Origin: Hymenobacter sp. BT559
GTDB lineage: Bacteria; Bacteroidota; Bacteroidia; Cytophagales; Hymenobacteraceae
Direction of reading: 5' to 3'
Assembly (NCBI RefSeq): GCF_017571525.1
Contig: NZ_JAGETY010000016.1
Coordinates: forward strand, 60,744-124,743
DNA: 64,000 bases
The first letter of the stretch is position 1, and every line of letters begins with the position of its first letter. The notes under the pieces are model-generated. The model was not told where the DNA came from, did no database searches, and was given only the letters and a program-made list of their open reading frames with translations. Both the position numbers and the translations under genes were made by a program. Shown here piece after piece: positions 48,611 through 57,134 of this stretch.

Positions 48611-49405
48611 ATGTCTCCTACTGGCCATCAACAGTTTTTAGCGCACGCGCTGCCCATTTTAGCCCGCACGTCCGGCGTGGTGGGCGTGGCGGTGGGGGGC
48701 TCCTGGTTGGAACAAGCCCTGGACGCCTACTCTGACCTGGACTTGGTACTGGCCCTGGACCCGACGCAGGCCGAAAACCTCATGGCCGAACGCCCCCGGG
48801 TAGCGGCTTCGCTGGGAAACCTGCTCGAATGCTTCACCGGGGAGCACGTGGGCGAACCGCGCCTGCTCATCTGCCTCTACGACGAGCCGCTGCTGCACGT
48901 GGACCTCAAGTTCGTGAGCTTGCCCGACTTGGCCAAGCGCGTAGAAGACCCGCAGGTGCTCTGGCAGCAAGGCACGCTGGTGAGCGACATACTGCGCGTC
49001 ACCCCGGTCCAGCTCCCGCCGGCCCCGGATTTGCAGTGGCTGGAGGACCGATTCTGGATTTGGGTGCATTACGCCGCCACCAAGCTGGGGCGGGGCGAAC
49101 TACTGGAGGTGGTCTCGTTCCTGGATTTTCTGCGCACGACGGTGCTAGGGCCGCTGCTCGCCCAGCAGCACGGCGCGCCGGTACGGGGCCTGCGCAAGTT
49201 GGAACAGACCCTGCCTGCTGCCGCGCTGGTGTCGCTCCAGTCCACTGTCGCCACGCTGGACCGTGCCAGCTGTGCCGGTGCCTTGCAGCAGGCCGTGGCC
49301 ACCTACCAGCAACTGCGCGTGGAGATAAGCCCGCCGGCGTTCGTCGCTAAGACCCATGTCGAGGGGCGGGCGCTGGCCTATTTGGCCGAAGTAGCCACGG
49401 CTTAA
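48611..49405 (+). CDS. Nucleotidyltransferase-fold protein, antibiotic-adenylyltransferase-like
   Basis: 264 aa. Nucleotidyltransferase signature GVAVGGSWLEQALDAYSDLD: the Gly-Ser pair and D-x-D (YSDLDLV) are followed by the third Asp in LLHVDLKFVSLP. The C-terminal part is helical (LQWLEDRFWIWVHYAATKLG, LEVVSFLDFLRTTVLG), as in aminoglycoside and lincosamide nucleotidyltransferases and related uncharacterised proteins. Substrate cannot be assigned; a resistance role is inference from the fold and the mobile-like setting. Confidence 0.75.
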   Translation: MSPTGHQQFLAHALPILARTSGVVGVAVGGSWLEQALDAYSDLDLVLALDPTQAENLMAERPRVAASLGNLLECFTGEHVGEPRLLICLYDEPLLHVDLKFVSLPDLAKRVEDPQVLWQQGTLVSDILRVTPVQLPPAPDLQWLEDRFWIWVHYAATKLGRGELLEVVSFLDFLRTTVLGPLLAQQHGAPVRGLRKLEQTLPAAALVSLQSTVATLDRASCAGALQQAVATYQQLRVEISPPAFVAKTHVEGRALAYLAEVATA

Positions 49406-49525
49406 CTATTCAACCAAAGTCTCCTGAACTCGGCCTCTTTACTCGTGGCCTTCGGTGCCGACGTTGGGTTCTGCTTCAATCAGCCCTGCCCGCTTAACTT
49501 TTTTACCAAACTTTTAACCAAGGCC

Positions 49526-49727
49526 CCTTTGGTATGAAACCTACCCGCTCGACCACTATTTTCCCGTGGATGTGGTAGCCGGCCCGGTACTACTGATGAA
49601 GTCCCACATGATGAGGTAATCCCGCAGCATCCCGGTTGGCCAGTGGCCGGCCGGGATGTTTGGCAATCGGGCTTATCCGAAGGCTTTTTGTAGTAAGTGC
49701 AAATCTGTTTTGTATATTGTGCATAGT
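49526..49727. other. Intergenic stretch with terminator-like hairpin
   Basis: No gene. A hairpin CATCCCGG...CCGGGATG at about 49629-49660 may end transcription of the cassette. The AT-rich TTGTATATTGTGCATAGT just before 49728 is the likely promoter of the next gene. Confidence 0.45.
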
Positions 49728-50006
49728 ATGGCTATGGCTTTTCCCTTCCCAGCCGCCCACCTTACTGCCAGCCCGCCGACGCTGCAAGCCGCCAGAGCCA
49801 AGGTTGCCGCGGTAATTAGCCATCCGGCTTTTTCTGCTGAGCGCCGGCAGCGGGCCGAGCAGCTGATGGCTACTGCGTCGGACGCGAAGCAGCTCAACCA
49901 GTGGGCAGCGCTGGCCTTGATGGAAAGCGAGCAGTGGGAAGATGTAATACTGCTCCGCGAAGAATCCCAAGGAGGAACTCCGGCTTTTCCGGTCTATCCC
50001 TACTGA
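49728..50006 (+). CDS. Hypothetical small protein
   Basis: 92 aa from the ATG at 49728 (MAMAFPFPAAHLTASPPTLQ); an upstream in-frame ATG at 49656 is rejected because it lies before the AT-rich promoter-like stretch. Helical middle part: ARAKVAAVISHPAFSAERRQ, RAEQLMATASDAKQLNQWAA, LALMESEQWEDVILLREESQ. No family recognised. First gene of a three-gene cassette ending in a terminator at 50891. Confidence 0.6.
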   Translation: MAMAFPFPAAHLTASPPTLQAARAKVAAVISHPAFSAERRQRAEQLMATASDAKQLNQWAALALMESEQWEDVILLREESQGGTPAFPVYPY

Positions 50007-50067
50007 TAGCCTCGACTGTACGTAATCTAAGCAAAACACCCGTTTCCACTTCTTACCCCCTGCATTA

Positions 50068-50532
50068 TTGGAAAACCTACGAAGCATTCCCGGCGTCCAA
50101 GTAGTCCAGCCGCTCCGCTTTTTTGATTTATACCATCGGCCGGTCCAATGCGACTTGGTCGTGCACCCAGCACAGGGATGGGCCATTGCCACGGAGCCCC
50201 CGAAGGCCGGCTGCCGGGGCTTCCACGAAGGTGCGGAGAACCTGGCGGCCAAAATTTGCCTCGATTACGACATTGCCCCGGCTGCGCTGGTGCTACTTGC
50301 GCACTACGTTTACGCCGGGAAAGATTGTTATTTCCTGTACCGCTTCGTGCACGGCGACCATGACCTGTTTGGGGGTATCACCTTTATTGGGGGGTACCGG
50401 AAGCCCCTCGACCCGGCCCAGGTAGCCCGGCTTCGGCAGCAGCTCATGGCAGGAGGGAAGCCCGGACCCGAAATGATTGCCATTCAGAACCCTATCCAAG
50501 CCCTGCGCCGTAGCGCACGACTCTTCCTATGA
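50068..50532 (+). CDS. Hypothetical protein overlapping an HTH gene
   Basis: 154 aa if the TTG at 50068 is the start; no ATG is available until far inside the frame. Mixed alpha/beta sequence: VQVVQPLRFFDLYHRPVQCD, LVVHPAQGWAIATEPPKAGC, RGFHEGAENLAAKICLDYDI, YVYAGKDCYFLYRFVHGDHD. No family recognised. The stop overlaps the start of the next (HTH) gene by 4 bp (ATGA). Such small-protein/regulator pairs are often toxin-antitoxin or stability modules, but nothing specific supports that here. Confidence 0.6.
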   Translation: MENLRSIPGVQVVQPLRFFDLYHRPVQCDLVVHPAQGWAIATEPPKAGCRGFHEGAENLAAKICLDYDIAPAALVLLAHYVYAGKDCYFLYRFVHGDHDLFGGITFIGGYRKPLDPAQVARLRQQLMAGGKPGPEMIAIQNPIQALRRSARLFL

Positions 50533-50876
50533 CCCGCCACCAGATTTCTATTCAAGCCCAGGCCGCCACGGTCACGGCCAGCTCCCTGGCCGAGCTGCTG
50601 CAGCAGACGGGTACCAAAATAATGCAGCTCACGGAGGGGCTTGATATCAACCATCGCACGGCCCAGCGCCGTATCAAGGAGCCCGAGACACTCACCATTA
50701 AGGAACTATTGGCCCTGGCCGCGCTGCTGCGAGTACCGGAGCAACAGCTTGTCGAGCTTATCCGCGACGAATACCACCATCGGCCGGCACAGCCCGAGGT
50801 AGAAAGTAAGGTGGCACTGGCAGAAAAGAAAATACTGGTCACTAAAGCCGCAGGGCAAAAGCCGAGAAAAAAGTGA
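50529..50876 (+). CDS. Small helix-turn-helix protein (XRE-like)
   Basis: 115 aa. HTH pattern: LAELLQQTGTKIMQLTEGLD, INHRTAQRRIKEPETLTIKE, LLALAALLRVPEQQLVELIR, followed by a basic tail (KAAGQKPRKK). Overlaps the preceding gene (ATGA), ends just before a strong terminator. Likely regulates its own operon; DNA-binding role by fold, target unknown. Confidence 0.7.
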   Translation: MTRHQISIQAQAATVTASSLAELLQQTGTKIMQLTEGLDINHRTAQRRIKEPETLTIKELLALAALLRVPEQQLVELIRDEYHHRPAQPEVESKVALAEKKILVTKAAGQKPRKK

Positions 50877-50890
50877 TGCAACAATAAGCC

Positions 50891-50927
50891 AAAAAGGTCC
50901 CTTAGCAGTGCGCTAAGGGACCTTTTT
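50891..50927 (+). terminator. Rho-independent terminator
   Basis: AAAAAGGTCCCTTAGC, 3-base loop, GCTAAGGGACCTTTTT: very strong stem with a T run. Confidence 0.85.
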
Positions 50928-50939
50928 GCATTGGGGAAC

Positions 50940-51079
50940 GGGGTTCTCGTTACAACGGAATACTGTTGGCGAATTCGTTTTTAAGCTGTTGCTGGAGGTA
51001 GTAACCGCTCGAAAGCGGCCTGACGCGTCTAGGCTAAAGGCACCTCGTTTAACCAAGTATCCTTTTGAACAAGAACCCC
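50940..51079. repeat. MITE-like repeat family B, copy 1
   Basis: About 140 bp with imperfect terminal inverted repeats: GGGGTTCTCGTTACAACGGA at the left and, inverted from the right, GGGGTTCTTGTTCAAAAGGA. The left-end block ATACTGTTGGCGAATTC recurs inverted at 57491-57527. No coding content. Confidence 0.6.
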
Positions 51080-51355
51080 GTGTAGGGCGTCATGCGGCAG
51101 TGAAAGCCGTTAACCTCAATTAAAAGTTAAGCACAAAAACAACTATTAACGAACCTATAATGAGAGCCTAGGTTAGGTATAAATGCCCATAGCTTTGTCG
51201 AGCTACGTAGCGACCTCAAGGATGGTTTGCAGGTTGACTAGGCTGATAGAAATCAAGCAGTCTCACCTTTGAACATGGGTAAAAAGAAAGCCGAGACCGA
51301 CTATCGGCCCCGGCTAGCGAACTTAGTACAAACAACTAGCAGGTACGGTACTCTC
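51080..51355. other. Intergenic stretch without recognised feature
   Basis: No gene, repeat or clear hairpin identified between the family B repeat and the end of the large hydrolase gene. Confidence 0.4.
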
Positions 51356-54337
51356 CTAGTGCTTGACCTGAATATGTTGAGAGTAGGCGTCTTTACCCTG
51401 GCCCACGCGTAGGTTGTAGAGCCCCTCGGGCAGCTCGTCTATCTTAAACACGGCCTTGCCGTGGTCGCCATGAATGGTCTTGACTTTCTTACCGTAGGTG
51501 TCGTAGAGGTCGGCGTCGAAATCAGCAGTAGACTTGGTCGACGCGACTGTTAGCTGGGAGCTAGCCGGGTTAGGATACACGGCATAGCTGCTGGCGCAGG
51601 GGTCCACGGTGACGTAGAGCGTATTGGTAACTGTGCCGCAGGTGTTGCTGGCTGTCACATTAACGTAACCCGAGCCGGGTCCGCTGAACAGGACCTGGAA
51701 CGTGCCCACGCGAGGCAGCACGGGCTTGCTGCGGGCTACCCCACCCGAGCGCACGGTGTAGTTTACATCCGGACCGTAGTTGGTAATAGTATATGTTTCG
51801 CTGTAATCAGTGCAAGCTACTTCAGTAGGCCCATCAAAGGAAGGGCTGTCGGGTGTACCTGTTTTCACGGACTTCGTGAGCGTCAAGGGGCAGTTGCCGC
51901 CGATTTGTAGTGTAATGGTGCCACTGCCGTCGCCCACGTTGCTGGTACTGAAGCTGGGGCCGCTGCCGCTGCTAACGGTAAAGGCGCTGGCCGGTGAGGC
52001 TGTCCAGATGTAGGTGACGTCGGGTCCCTGTACGGGCGTATTGTAGGTGCCGGTGCCACAGAGCGTGGTCGGGCCGGTGATGACGAGGTCGGCGGGGTTT
52101 AGACACTCGGTGGAGCAGTAATTGCTGGCTAGTTGCTTGCCTTCCATCTGGTCGAAAATAAATTCGCCGTTGCGTGCCGTAAAAGTGAGGTGCGGCACGT
52201 TGAAGTCATTATTACTAAACAGATTCGTTTGCTCCTGGGCTAGGAAGCCATTAGTGCGGGAATTGCTGAAGGAAGAAATTCCTTTGATGTATTTAGCTGA
52301 CAAAGCGGGTAGAGTAAAGTCGTTGACGTCAAGGGCACTAGGAATAGGAATAAAGGAAAAGGTGGGCACCGCCGTATACTGCGCCACGAATGAATGGCCG
52401 TAGGCTGAGCCTGCCAAAAAACCACCATTACTTCCGATGGCATTGCCAATTGGCTCGGTGCCACCCGCTGTACCATCTAAAGGGAGCAGGCCGGACGGGC
52501 AGTTAAAGTTGTCTCGCACAACGTCTGCCCGGAGGGTCACAAGCCCGAAAAAAGCTTGTGTTTGTTCGACTAGATGAATTCCCGACACTCGGTTAGCTTG
52601 GCCATTGGCCGGAATAGCGTTTACGACTACCTCGCCACTCAACCCATTGCTGCCCGCGAAGATGAACGGGAGATTGAACAGATTAAAATAGCCCGACACC
52701 CGAATAAGCTCAGTATAGGGAGCAAATAGCCCGACGCCGCATTGTGAGCCTTGGCTGACGGCTACTATTTTGTAAGGAGCCGCATAATTGACCATTGCCC
52801 GGTAGGGTCCTTCAATAAAGGAATTGCCCGTATAGTCGATGGTGTTGTAAGGAAAACCACCCGGTCCCGTTTGGGGTGTGAGCGTAGTTTGGTAGAGCAG
52901 AAGCTGTTTAGTAGCCGGCTGGTCGAGCAGAGCGTTAGCTTCTTTTAGCGTAGCATCGATGTCGCCGCTGGTGTACGTGCCAAAACTCAGTTGGGCCTGC
53001 CGTATCAGGGCCGAGAGCCCCAGCGGGATGTTGGCCCCGCGCTGCGGGCTGTCTTGCAGCACTAGGAGCCGGGTATTGGTGCTGCCGGGGGCAGACTTTT
53101 CCATCTCGGCCAGCTTGTAGCGGGCAATGAGACCACCCATGCTCATGCCCATCACCACATTCTGCTCGGTCGAGGCTGGGTCTTTATTTTTATTTACGTA
53201 GTCCAGCACGGCCTTGAACAGGCCGGCATTGAGCAAAATATCATCGGTACCGTTGGCGTAGTCGATGAATACGATGTCGTAGTCACCTACGCTTTCGAGG
53301 GCGTTGCGCAGGTCAAATCCGGTAGTGCCACGTGATGTGGCTATTTCTTTCAAAAAGTCATCAATAGAATAATTTTTCGCCGTATGCGGTGCGATGTAGC
53401 TTCTATCATATCCCTCCGCCACAATGAACGGCTTCACCAGCGTTGTATGCATAGCTCCGGTCGTAGGGTCAGTGCCATAATGGAAGTAGGCGGTACCCGC
53501 AGCCTGGCCGGGCTGTGGTCCAAAATACATTGAGGGAACGGAAGCAGTGCGCAGTGCATTCGTAGCAGGAGTAGCCACAAACAAGTCGAACTGGCTGAAA
53601 TAGTCCTGAGAAAGCACGGCGGGCGGGGCACCTTGCTGTTGTGTGAAGCGAACCTTAATGCGCTTGGTGCCGCTGGTGGAATAGGCCGCGCTAATGGGCT
53701 GGTCCCAGGTAGCGGCGACGTAGCCCCGGCCGTCGCCAAAATCGACGGCAAGTAGCGGCTGGCTAGCGTAGTTGCCGAGTTGCACATACAAGCTGGCCGG
53801 AAACACTAGGGCTACATTGCCGGTGGCGGAAAACTCGCGGGTGGGCGCTACCGCAAATACCGAACGTAGACTATAGGGGCTGGCCGGGCGGCCCGCTACA
53901 TCGTATACCTGCTGACTTTGTAGCGTCAGCAGGTTTTGGCTGAACGCATCGGGGCGCACAGTAGCATACGTTATAAGCTGAGCCATGACGGGAATGGTAC
54001 CAGCCCCAGCGGTGGTCTCTGCCGCCGCTACCGTGCTGTTGTAGCTCGGGAGCGTAGCCATCATATTTGGGCCGTAGATACTGGCGGTATAGGCCGTGGC
54101 GTAAAGGGCGCGAAACACGGCGGGCGTGGTGCGGGTGCTGTCAGCCAGGGTTCCATTGAAGGCGGATAGGGGCAACCAGGGCGTGGCGTAGGCATCGAGC
54201 CGGCCGGTGGGCACCTGACTTTTGTCGAGGTGGGCAAAGAGGTAGTCGAGCTTGAAGCGCAGCGAGTCTGCTTGTTGGGCCCGCAGGCACACTGGGCCGA
54301 GCAGGCCTAGCAGCAGCAAAAAGTAAAGTTTTTTCAT
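51356..54337 (-). CDS. Secreted alpha/beta-hydrolase-like protein with type IX secretion tail
   Basis: 993 aa from the ATG at 54337, which gives a standard signal peptide (MKKLYFLLLLGLLGPVCLRA); a longer frame to 54451 is not needed. The middle contains a lipase/esterase-like segment (DIVFIDYANGTDDILLNAGL) and the nucleophile elbow VVMGMSMGGLIARYKLAE (Ser at about 397). PKD-like beta-sandwich repeats follow (LVITGPTTLCGTGTYNTPVQ, GPTEVACTDYSETYTITNYG). The last about 75 residues form a Por-secretion C-terminal domain (YAVYPNPASSQLTVASTKST to YSQHIQVKH). It would be exported over the outer membrane by the T9SS. Substrate unknown. Confidence 0.85.
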   Translation of the reverse strand: MKKLYFLLLLGLLGPVCLRAQQADSLRFKLDYLFAHLDKSQVPTGRLDAYATPWLPLSAFNGTLADSTRTTPAVFRALYATAYTASIYGPNMMATLPSYNSTVAAAETTAGAGTIPVMAQLITYATVRPDAFSQNLLTLQSQQVYDVAGRPASPYSLRSVFAVAPTREFSATGNVALVFPASLYVQLGNYASQPLLAVDFGDGRGYVAATWDQPISAAYSTSGTKRIKVRFTQQQGAPPAVLSQDYFSQFDLFVATPATNALRTASVPSMYFGPQPGQAAGTAYFHYGTDPTTGAMHTTLVKPFIVAEGYDRSYIAPHTAKNYSIDDFLKEIATSRGTTGFDLRNALESVGDYDIVFIDYANGTDDILLNAGLFKAVLDYVNKNKDPASTEQNVVMGMSMGGLIARYKLAEMEKSAPGSTNTRLLVLQDSPQRGANIPLGLSALIRQAQLSFGTYTSGDIDATLKEANALLDQPATKQLLLYQTTLTPQTGPGGFPYNTIDYTGNSFIEGPYRAMVNYAAPYKIVAVSQGSQCGVGLFAPYTELIRVSGYFNLFNLPFIFAGSNGLSGEVVVNAIPANGQANRVSGIHLVEQTQAFFGLVTLRADVVRDNFNCPSGLLPLDGTAGGTEPIGNAIGSNGGFLAGSAYGHSFVAQYTAVPTFSFIPIPSALDVNDFTLPALSAKYIKGISSFSNSRTNGFLAQEQTNLFSNNDFNVPHLTFTARNGEFIFDQMEGKQLASNYCSTECLNPADLVITGPTTLCGTGTYNTPVQGPDVTYIWTASPASAFTVSSGSGPSFSTSNVGDGSGTITLQIGGNCPLTLTKSVKTGTPDSPSFDGPTEVACTDYSETYTITNYGPDVNYTVRSGGVARSKPVLPRVGTFQVLFSGPGSGYVNVTASNTCGTVTNTLYVTVDPCASSYAVYPNPASSQLTVASTKSTADFDADLYDTYGKKVKTIHGDHGKAVFKIDELPEGLYNLRVGQGKDAYSQHIQVKH

Positions 54338-54362
54338 GTGGAAAAAAGGAAAAAGAGGAGGG

Positions 54363-54905
54363 TTAGAGTTTGTAGTCAAAGCGTCCCTGAGTGACTTTGA
54401 TGGTGTCACAGCCGGGCTGAAAAAGCTTGAAATTGAACGTGCCTGAAACAATTCCTTGCGCGAGGTCGAGCCGAGAAATAGTTAACTGGCCATCCATCTT
54501 CAAACCTGGCGCATTGTAATATTCGTAGCAGGAGCCTTTTATCCCAGTGCTATAGTAGACACCGATAGTTTTTCCATCTATTGGATAGGTGCCTGTCTTG
54601 GTAACCGGAGCCCCAGCAATGATGAAATATTGAGTGTCTTTTAACACATCGACGTAGCGATAAGCGCGGATTTCTAAATCACCGCCCGCGTAGCCGGAGT
54701 CATAGACAAGGCGGTAATTTGCCGGGCCGACGTTACCACTAGGAGTCCAAGGCTGTCCATTGAGCAGGCAGCCGAAGGTGTGTTGACCGGTCTGAGTAGC
54801 CGGAGGCAGCTGGTCTTCAGGCTTGGCTGGGCTAGAGTCATTTTTCTTGCATTGGCTCAGGCCCAGCAGGGCGGCCAGCAGCAGGGAGGTTGGGGGTAGG
54901 CGCAT
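54363..54905 (-). CDS. Lipoprotein, DUF6252-like, duplicated 5' end
   Basis: 180 aa. Signal MRLPPTSLLLAALLGLSQCK with Cys19 as lipidation site, a Pro/Thr-rich linker and then HTFGCLLNGQPWTP, the start of a beta-rich DUF6252-type domain (YRLVYDSGYAGGDLEIRAYR, GIVSGTFNFKLFQPGCDTIK). The first about 162 nt are identical, apart from one base, to those of the broken gene at 56814, while the rest differs completely. It lies 25 bp upstream of the T9SS hydrolase gene on the same strand, so the two are probably co-transcribed from the AT-rich promoter at 54940-54985. Confidence 0.75.
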   Translation of the reverse strand: MRLPPTSLLLAALLGLSQCKKNDSSPAKPEDQLPPATQTGQHTFGCLLNGQPWTPSGNVGPANYRLVYDSGYAGGDLEIRAYRYVDVLKDTQYFIIAGAPVTKTGTYPIDGKTIGVYYSTGIKGSCYEYYNAPGLKMDGQLTISRLDLAQGIVSGTFNFKLFQPGCDTIKVTQGRFDYKL

Positions 54906-55130
54906 AGAAAAGAAGGGGTTAAGGGCGGTGAAATGTACAAGGCAAGAATTTAATTTTAATAAATTCTAGTATTAATTTTTAATTATTAGCAGCACTGAAC
55001 CACGGAGCTCGACAGCTTCGAGCAGTGGGCTAGTAAAAATCTGGCTGGCTGGGTAAGCGAAATAAGTAGCCAAATGCTTGTAGTACTCCCCAAAAACTGG
55101 ACAGTCAAAGCGGGCTAGCTTAGCTCGATT

Positions 55131-55421
55131 ATGACCCCCAAACGCACCCGCCGTCGCTACACGGCTGAGTTCAAAGCCGAGGTGGCCCTGGCCGCGCTCA
55201 CCGAGAGCCAGCCGCTAGCCGAGTTGGCTGCCCATTACCAGCTGGCCGTAACCCAAATCACGCGCTGGAAGCTGCAGTTGCGCCAGCAGGCGGCCCAGGT
55301 CTTTGCCGATGCACCGACGCCCGGCGCAGCCGTGCTGGATGTGGAGCCCCTGTACGCCGCCATCGGCCGGCTGCAAATGGAAAACGCGCTGCTAAAAAAA
55401 ACGCTCAAGCCATGTCAGTAG
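55131..55421 (+). CDS. IS3-family transposase ORF A
   Basis: 96 aa. HTH_8-type DNA-binding domain (RRRYTAEFKAEVALAALTES, ELAAHYQLAVTQITRWKLQL) and a short coiled coil (LYAAIGRLQMENALLKKTLK). It overlaps ORF B by 10 bp; the AAAAAAAC near 55396 could allow frameshifting to the B frame. Confidence 0.88.
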   Translation: MTPKRTRRRYTAEFKAEVALAALTESQPLAELAAHYQLAVTQITRWKLQLRQQAAQVFADAPTPGAAVLDVEPLYAAIGRLQMENALLKKTLKPCQ

Positions 55422-56270
55422 TCCAGCAACGCGCGCTGGTCGCCCAACCGGACTCGGGCAGTTCGGTGCTGGCCCGCTGCCAGGCGCTGGGCCTCTCGCG
55501 CAGCAGCTTCTACTACCAGCCTTGCGGGGAGAGTGCCTATAACCTGGAGTTGATGCGCCTGCTCGATGAGGAGTTTACGCAGCACAATTTTAAAGGTGTG
55601 CTCGGCTTGCGTGACCACCTGCGCCTGGCGGGCCATGCCGTCAACGCCAAGCGCATCCGCCTGATGGGCCACGAGCCGGTCTATCCTAAACCGCGTTTAA
55701 GTATTCCTGGTCAAGGTATTACCCCCTATCCATACCTGCTGCGGGACCGGCCGGCCACGGCGCCCAACGAGGTGTTGGTGCCGCCGGGGCGGCACTTTAA
55801 GCACGGACATTACCTACGTGCCCCTGGCCAAGGGTTTCCTCTATCTGGCCGCCGTGCTCGACTGGCACTCGCGCTACGTGCTGAGCTGGCAGCTCTCCAA
55901 CTCGCTCGACGTGGGCTTTTGTCTGCAGACCCTGGCTGGGGCCCTGCGCGTGGCCCCGGCCCCACACATTTTCAATTCCGACCAGGGCCGCCAGTTTACG
56001 AGCCTGGCCTACGAACAGGCCCTGCTGGCCACCGGCTGCCGCATCAGCCGCGACGGCCGGGGCCGGGCCACCGACAATGCCTTTATCGAGCGCCTCTGGC
56101 GCACCGTCAAATGGGAGCACATCTACCTCAATCCCGCTGACGATGGCCACCACCTGCACCACCAATTGCAGGCGTACTTTGCCTACTACAATTACCGACG
56201 ACCCCACCAAAGCCTGGGAGGCCAAACGCCCGCCCAGGTCTTCGCACAACCCTCGTTCACCAAAGCATAA
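55412..56270 (+). pseudogene. IS3-family transposase ORF B with a frameshift
   Basis: First part MSVVQQRALVAQPDSGSSVL to TAPNEV is in one frame. A one-base insertion near 55772 (GTGTTGGTGCCG where GTGTGGTGC is expected) shifts it. The catalytic part continues in the next frame: STDITYVPLAKGFLYLAAVL with the first Asp, IFNSDQGRQFTSLAYEQALL with the second, and RATDNAFIERLWRTVKWEHI with the Glu. Without correction no full enzyme is made. Sequencing error or recent inactivation are both possible. Confidence 0.85.
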
Positions 56271-56421
56271 CCCTATTACTTAACAAATCCCGCTAAACTG
56301 TCCAGTTTTTGGGGAGTAGTACAGCTGGCGGAGGCAAATACCTCGCAAAGCAAAAAGGCGGCAACTCATAGTTTAAACGAGCGCTGCATACGGTTATCCT
56401 GAATGTAGTGAGCCCTTTCGC

Positions 56422-56652
56422 ATGAGCCCCCGTGCAGTAGTGCGAGTTGAGTCAGTAGACGTAAGCACGGTCCTAGGCAGTATGAGGACGGCCCGCACGC
56501 ATGCGACGACTGTCTTGAGCAACTTGGCCAAGTCGGTGCAACTCAAGACCAGCAAGTACGATTCCAAAACCGAAAAGGTAGCGCAGGCCATCGCGCTACG
56601 CACCACCGGCTTATGCTTGCGGCAAATCGAGCGAAAAAAGGCATTGAGGTAG
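56422..56652 (+). CDS. Hypothetical short frame (doubtful)
   Basis: 76 codons: MSPRAVVRVESVDVSTVLGS, then MRTARTHATTVLSNLAKSVQ and KVAQAIALRTTGLCLRQIER. The C-terminal part could be a small HTH. No family, no neighbours on the same strand other than the broken lipoprotein 160 bp downstream. May be a remnant. Confidence 0.3.
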   Translation: MSPRAVVRVESVDVSTVLGSMRTARTHATTVLSNLAKSVQLKTSKYDSKTEKVAQAIALRTTGLCLRQIERKKALR

Positions 56653-56739
56653 TCAGTTGAGCTAAGAGCTTACACAAAGCTGCTATAGCACAAGTCCCAA
56701 GTAGCCTAGAGTAAATCTATGCCCCCAGCTGCTATAAGA

Positions 56740-56813
56740 AGACTTTATTTTGCTAAAATTTTAAATTATATTAAATTTTTATATATTTAAATAAAATTAA
56801 ATTATTATTTTCC
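56740..56813 (+). promoter_or_regulatory. Extremely AT-rich promoter region of broken lipoprotein gene
   Basis: About 74 bp of almost pure A/T (for example AATTTTTATATATTTAAATA) in a GC-rich replicon, ending directly at the ATG at 56814. A shorter AT-rich tract lies upstream of the related gene at 54905. The two upstream regions are not otherwise similar. Confidence 0.5.
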
Positions 56814-57134
56814 ATGCGTCTACCCCCAACCTCCCTGCTGCTGGCCGCCCTGCTGGGCCTGAGCCAATGCAAGAAAAATGACTCTAGCCCAGCCAAGCCT
56901 GAAGACCAGCTGCCTCCGGCTACTCAGACCGGTCAACACACCTTCGGCTGCCTGCTCAATGGACAGCCTTGGACTCCGGCGGGTAATCCATTTGGCGGAC
57001 CACTGTTTACGGCAGAACATTCGCGTGGCAACTTCTACTTAACCGCTAATCGAGCTATTATGGCCAATGGCGTCGAAAGCACTCAGCGAATCCAAGTAGA
57101 AGTTGATAGTATCACTACCTATGGGTGTTGTTAA
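56814..57134 (+). pseudogene. DUF6252-like lipoprotein gene truncated by a family A repeat
   Basis: Same signal peptide, lipobox and linker as the gene at 54363-54905 (MRLPPTSLLLAALLGLSQCK), nearly identical at DNA level up to WTP. It then has an unrelated continuation (GNPFGGPLFTAEHSRGNFYL, ANGVESTQRIQVEVDSITTY). The reading runs into the repeat at 57123 and stops at 57134 after 106 codons. The rest of the domain is not found beyond the repeat. Likely non-functional. Confidence 0.75.

Larger units (their letters stand above)
47676..49525. mobile_element. Transposase-less cassette bounded by about 41-bp inverted repeats
   Basis: Left end GGCCTTGGTTAAAAGTTTGG at 47676, continuing TACAAAAGTTAAGCAGGCTGG. 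The right end, read inward from 49525, is GGCCTTGGTTAAAAGTTTGG then TAAAAAAGTTAAGCGGGCAGG. The two match at 37 of 41 positions. Inside are only an AraC-type regulator and a nucleotidyltransferase. No transposase gene and no clear target duplication were found. It may be a passenger element mobilised in trans. Confidence 0.65.
55086..56316 (+). mobile_element. IS3-family insertion sequence, complete ends with 5-bp target duplication
   Basis: Terminal inverted repeats CTCCCCAAAAACTGGACAGT at the left and ACTGTCCAGTTTTTGGGGAG at the right. Flanked by TAGTA at 55081-55085 and TAGTA at 56317-56321. Because the last bases of the ends are near-palindromic, the boundary could shift by 2 bp. It carries ORF A and a frameshifted ORF B and separates the two related lipoprotein genes. 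Confidence 0.9.
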
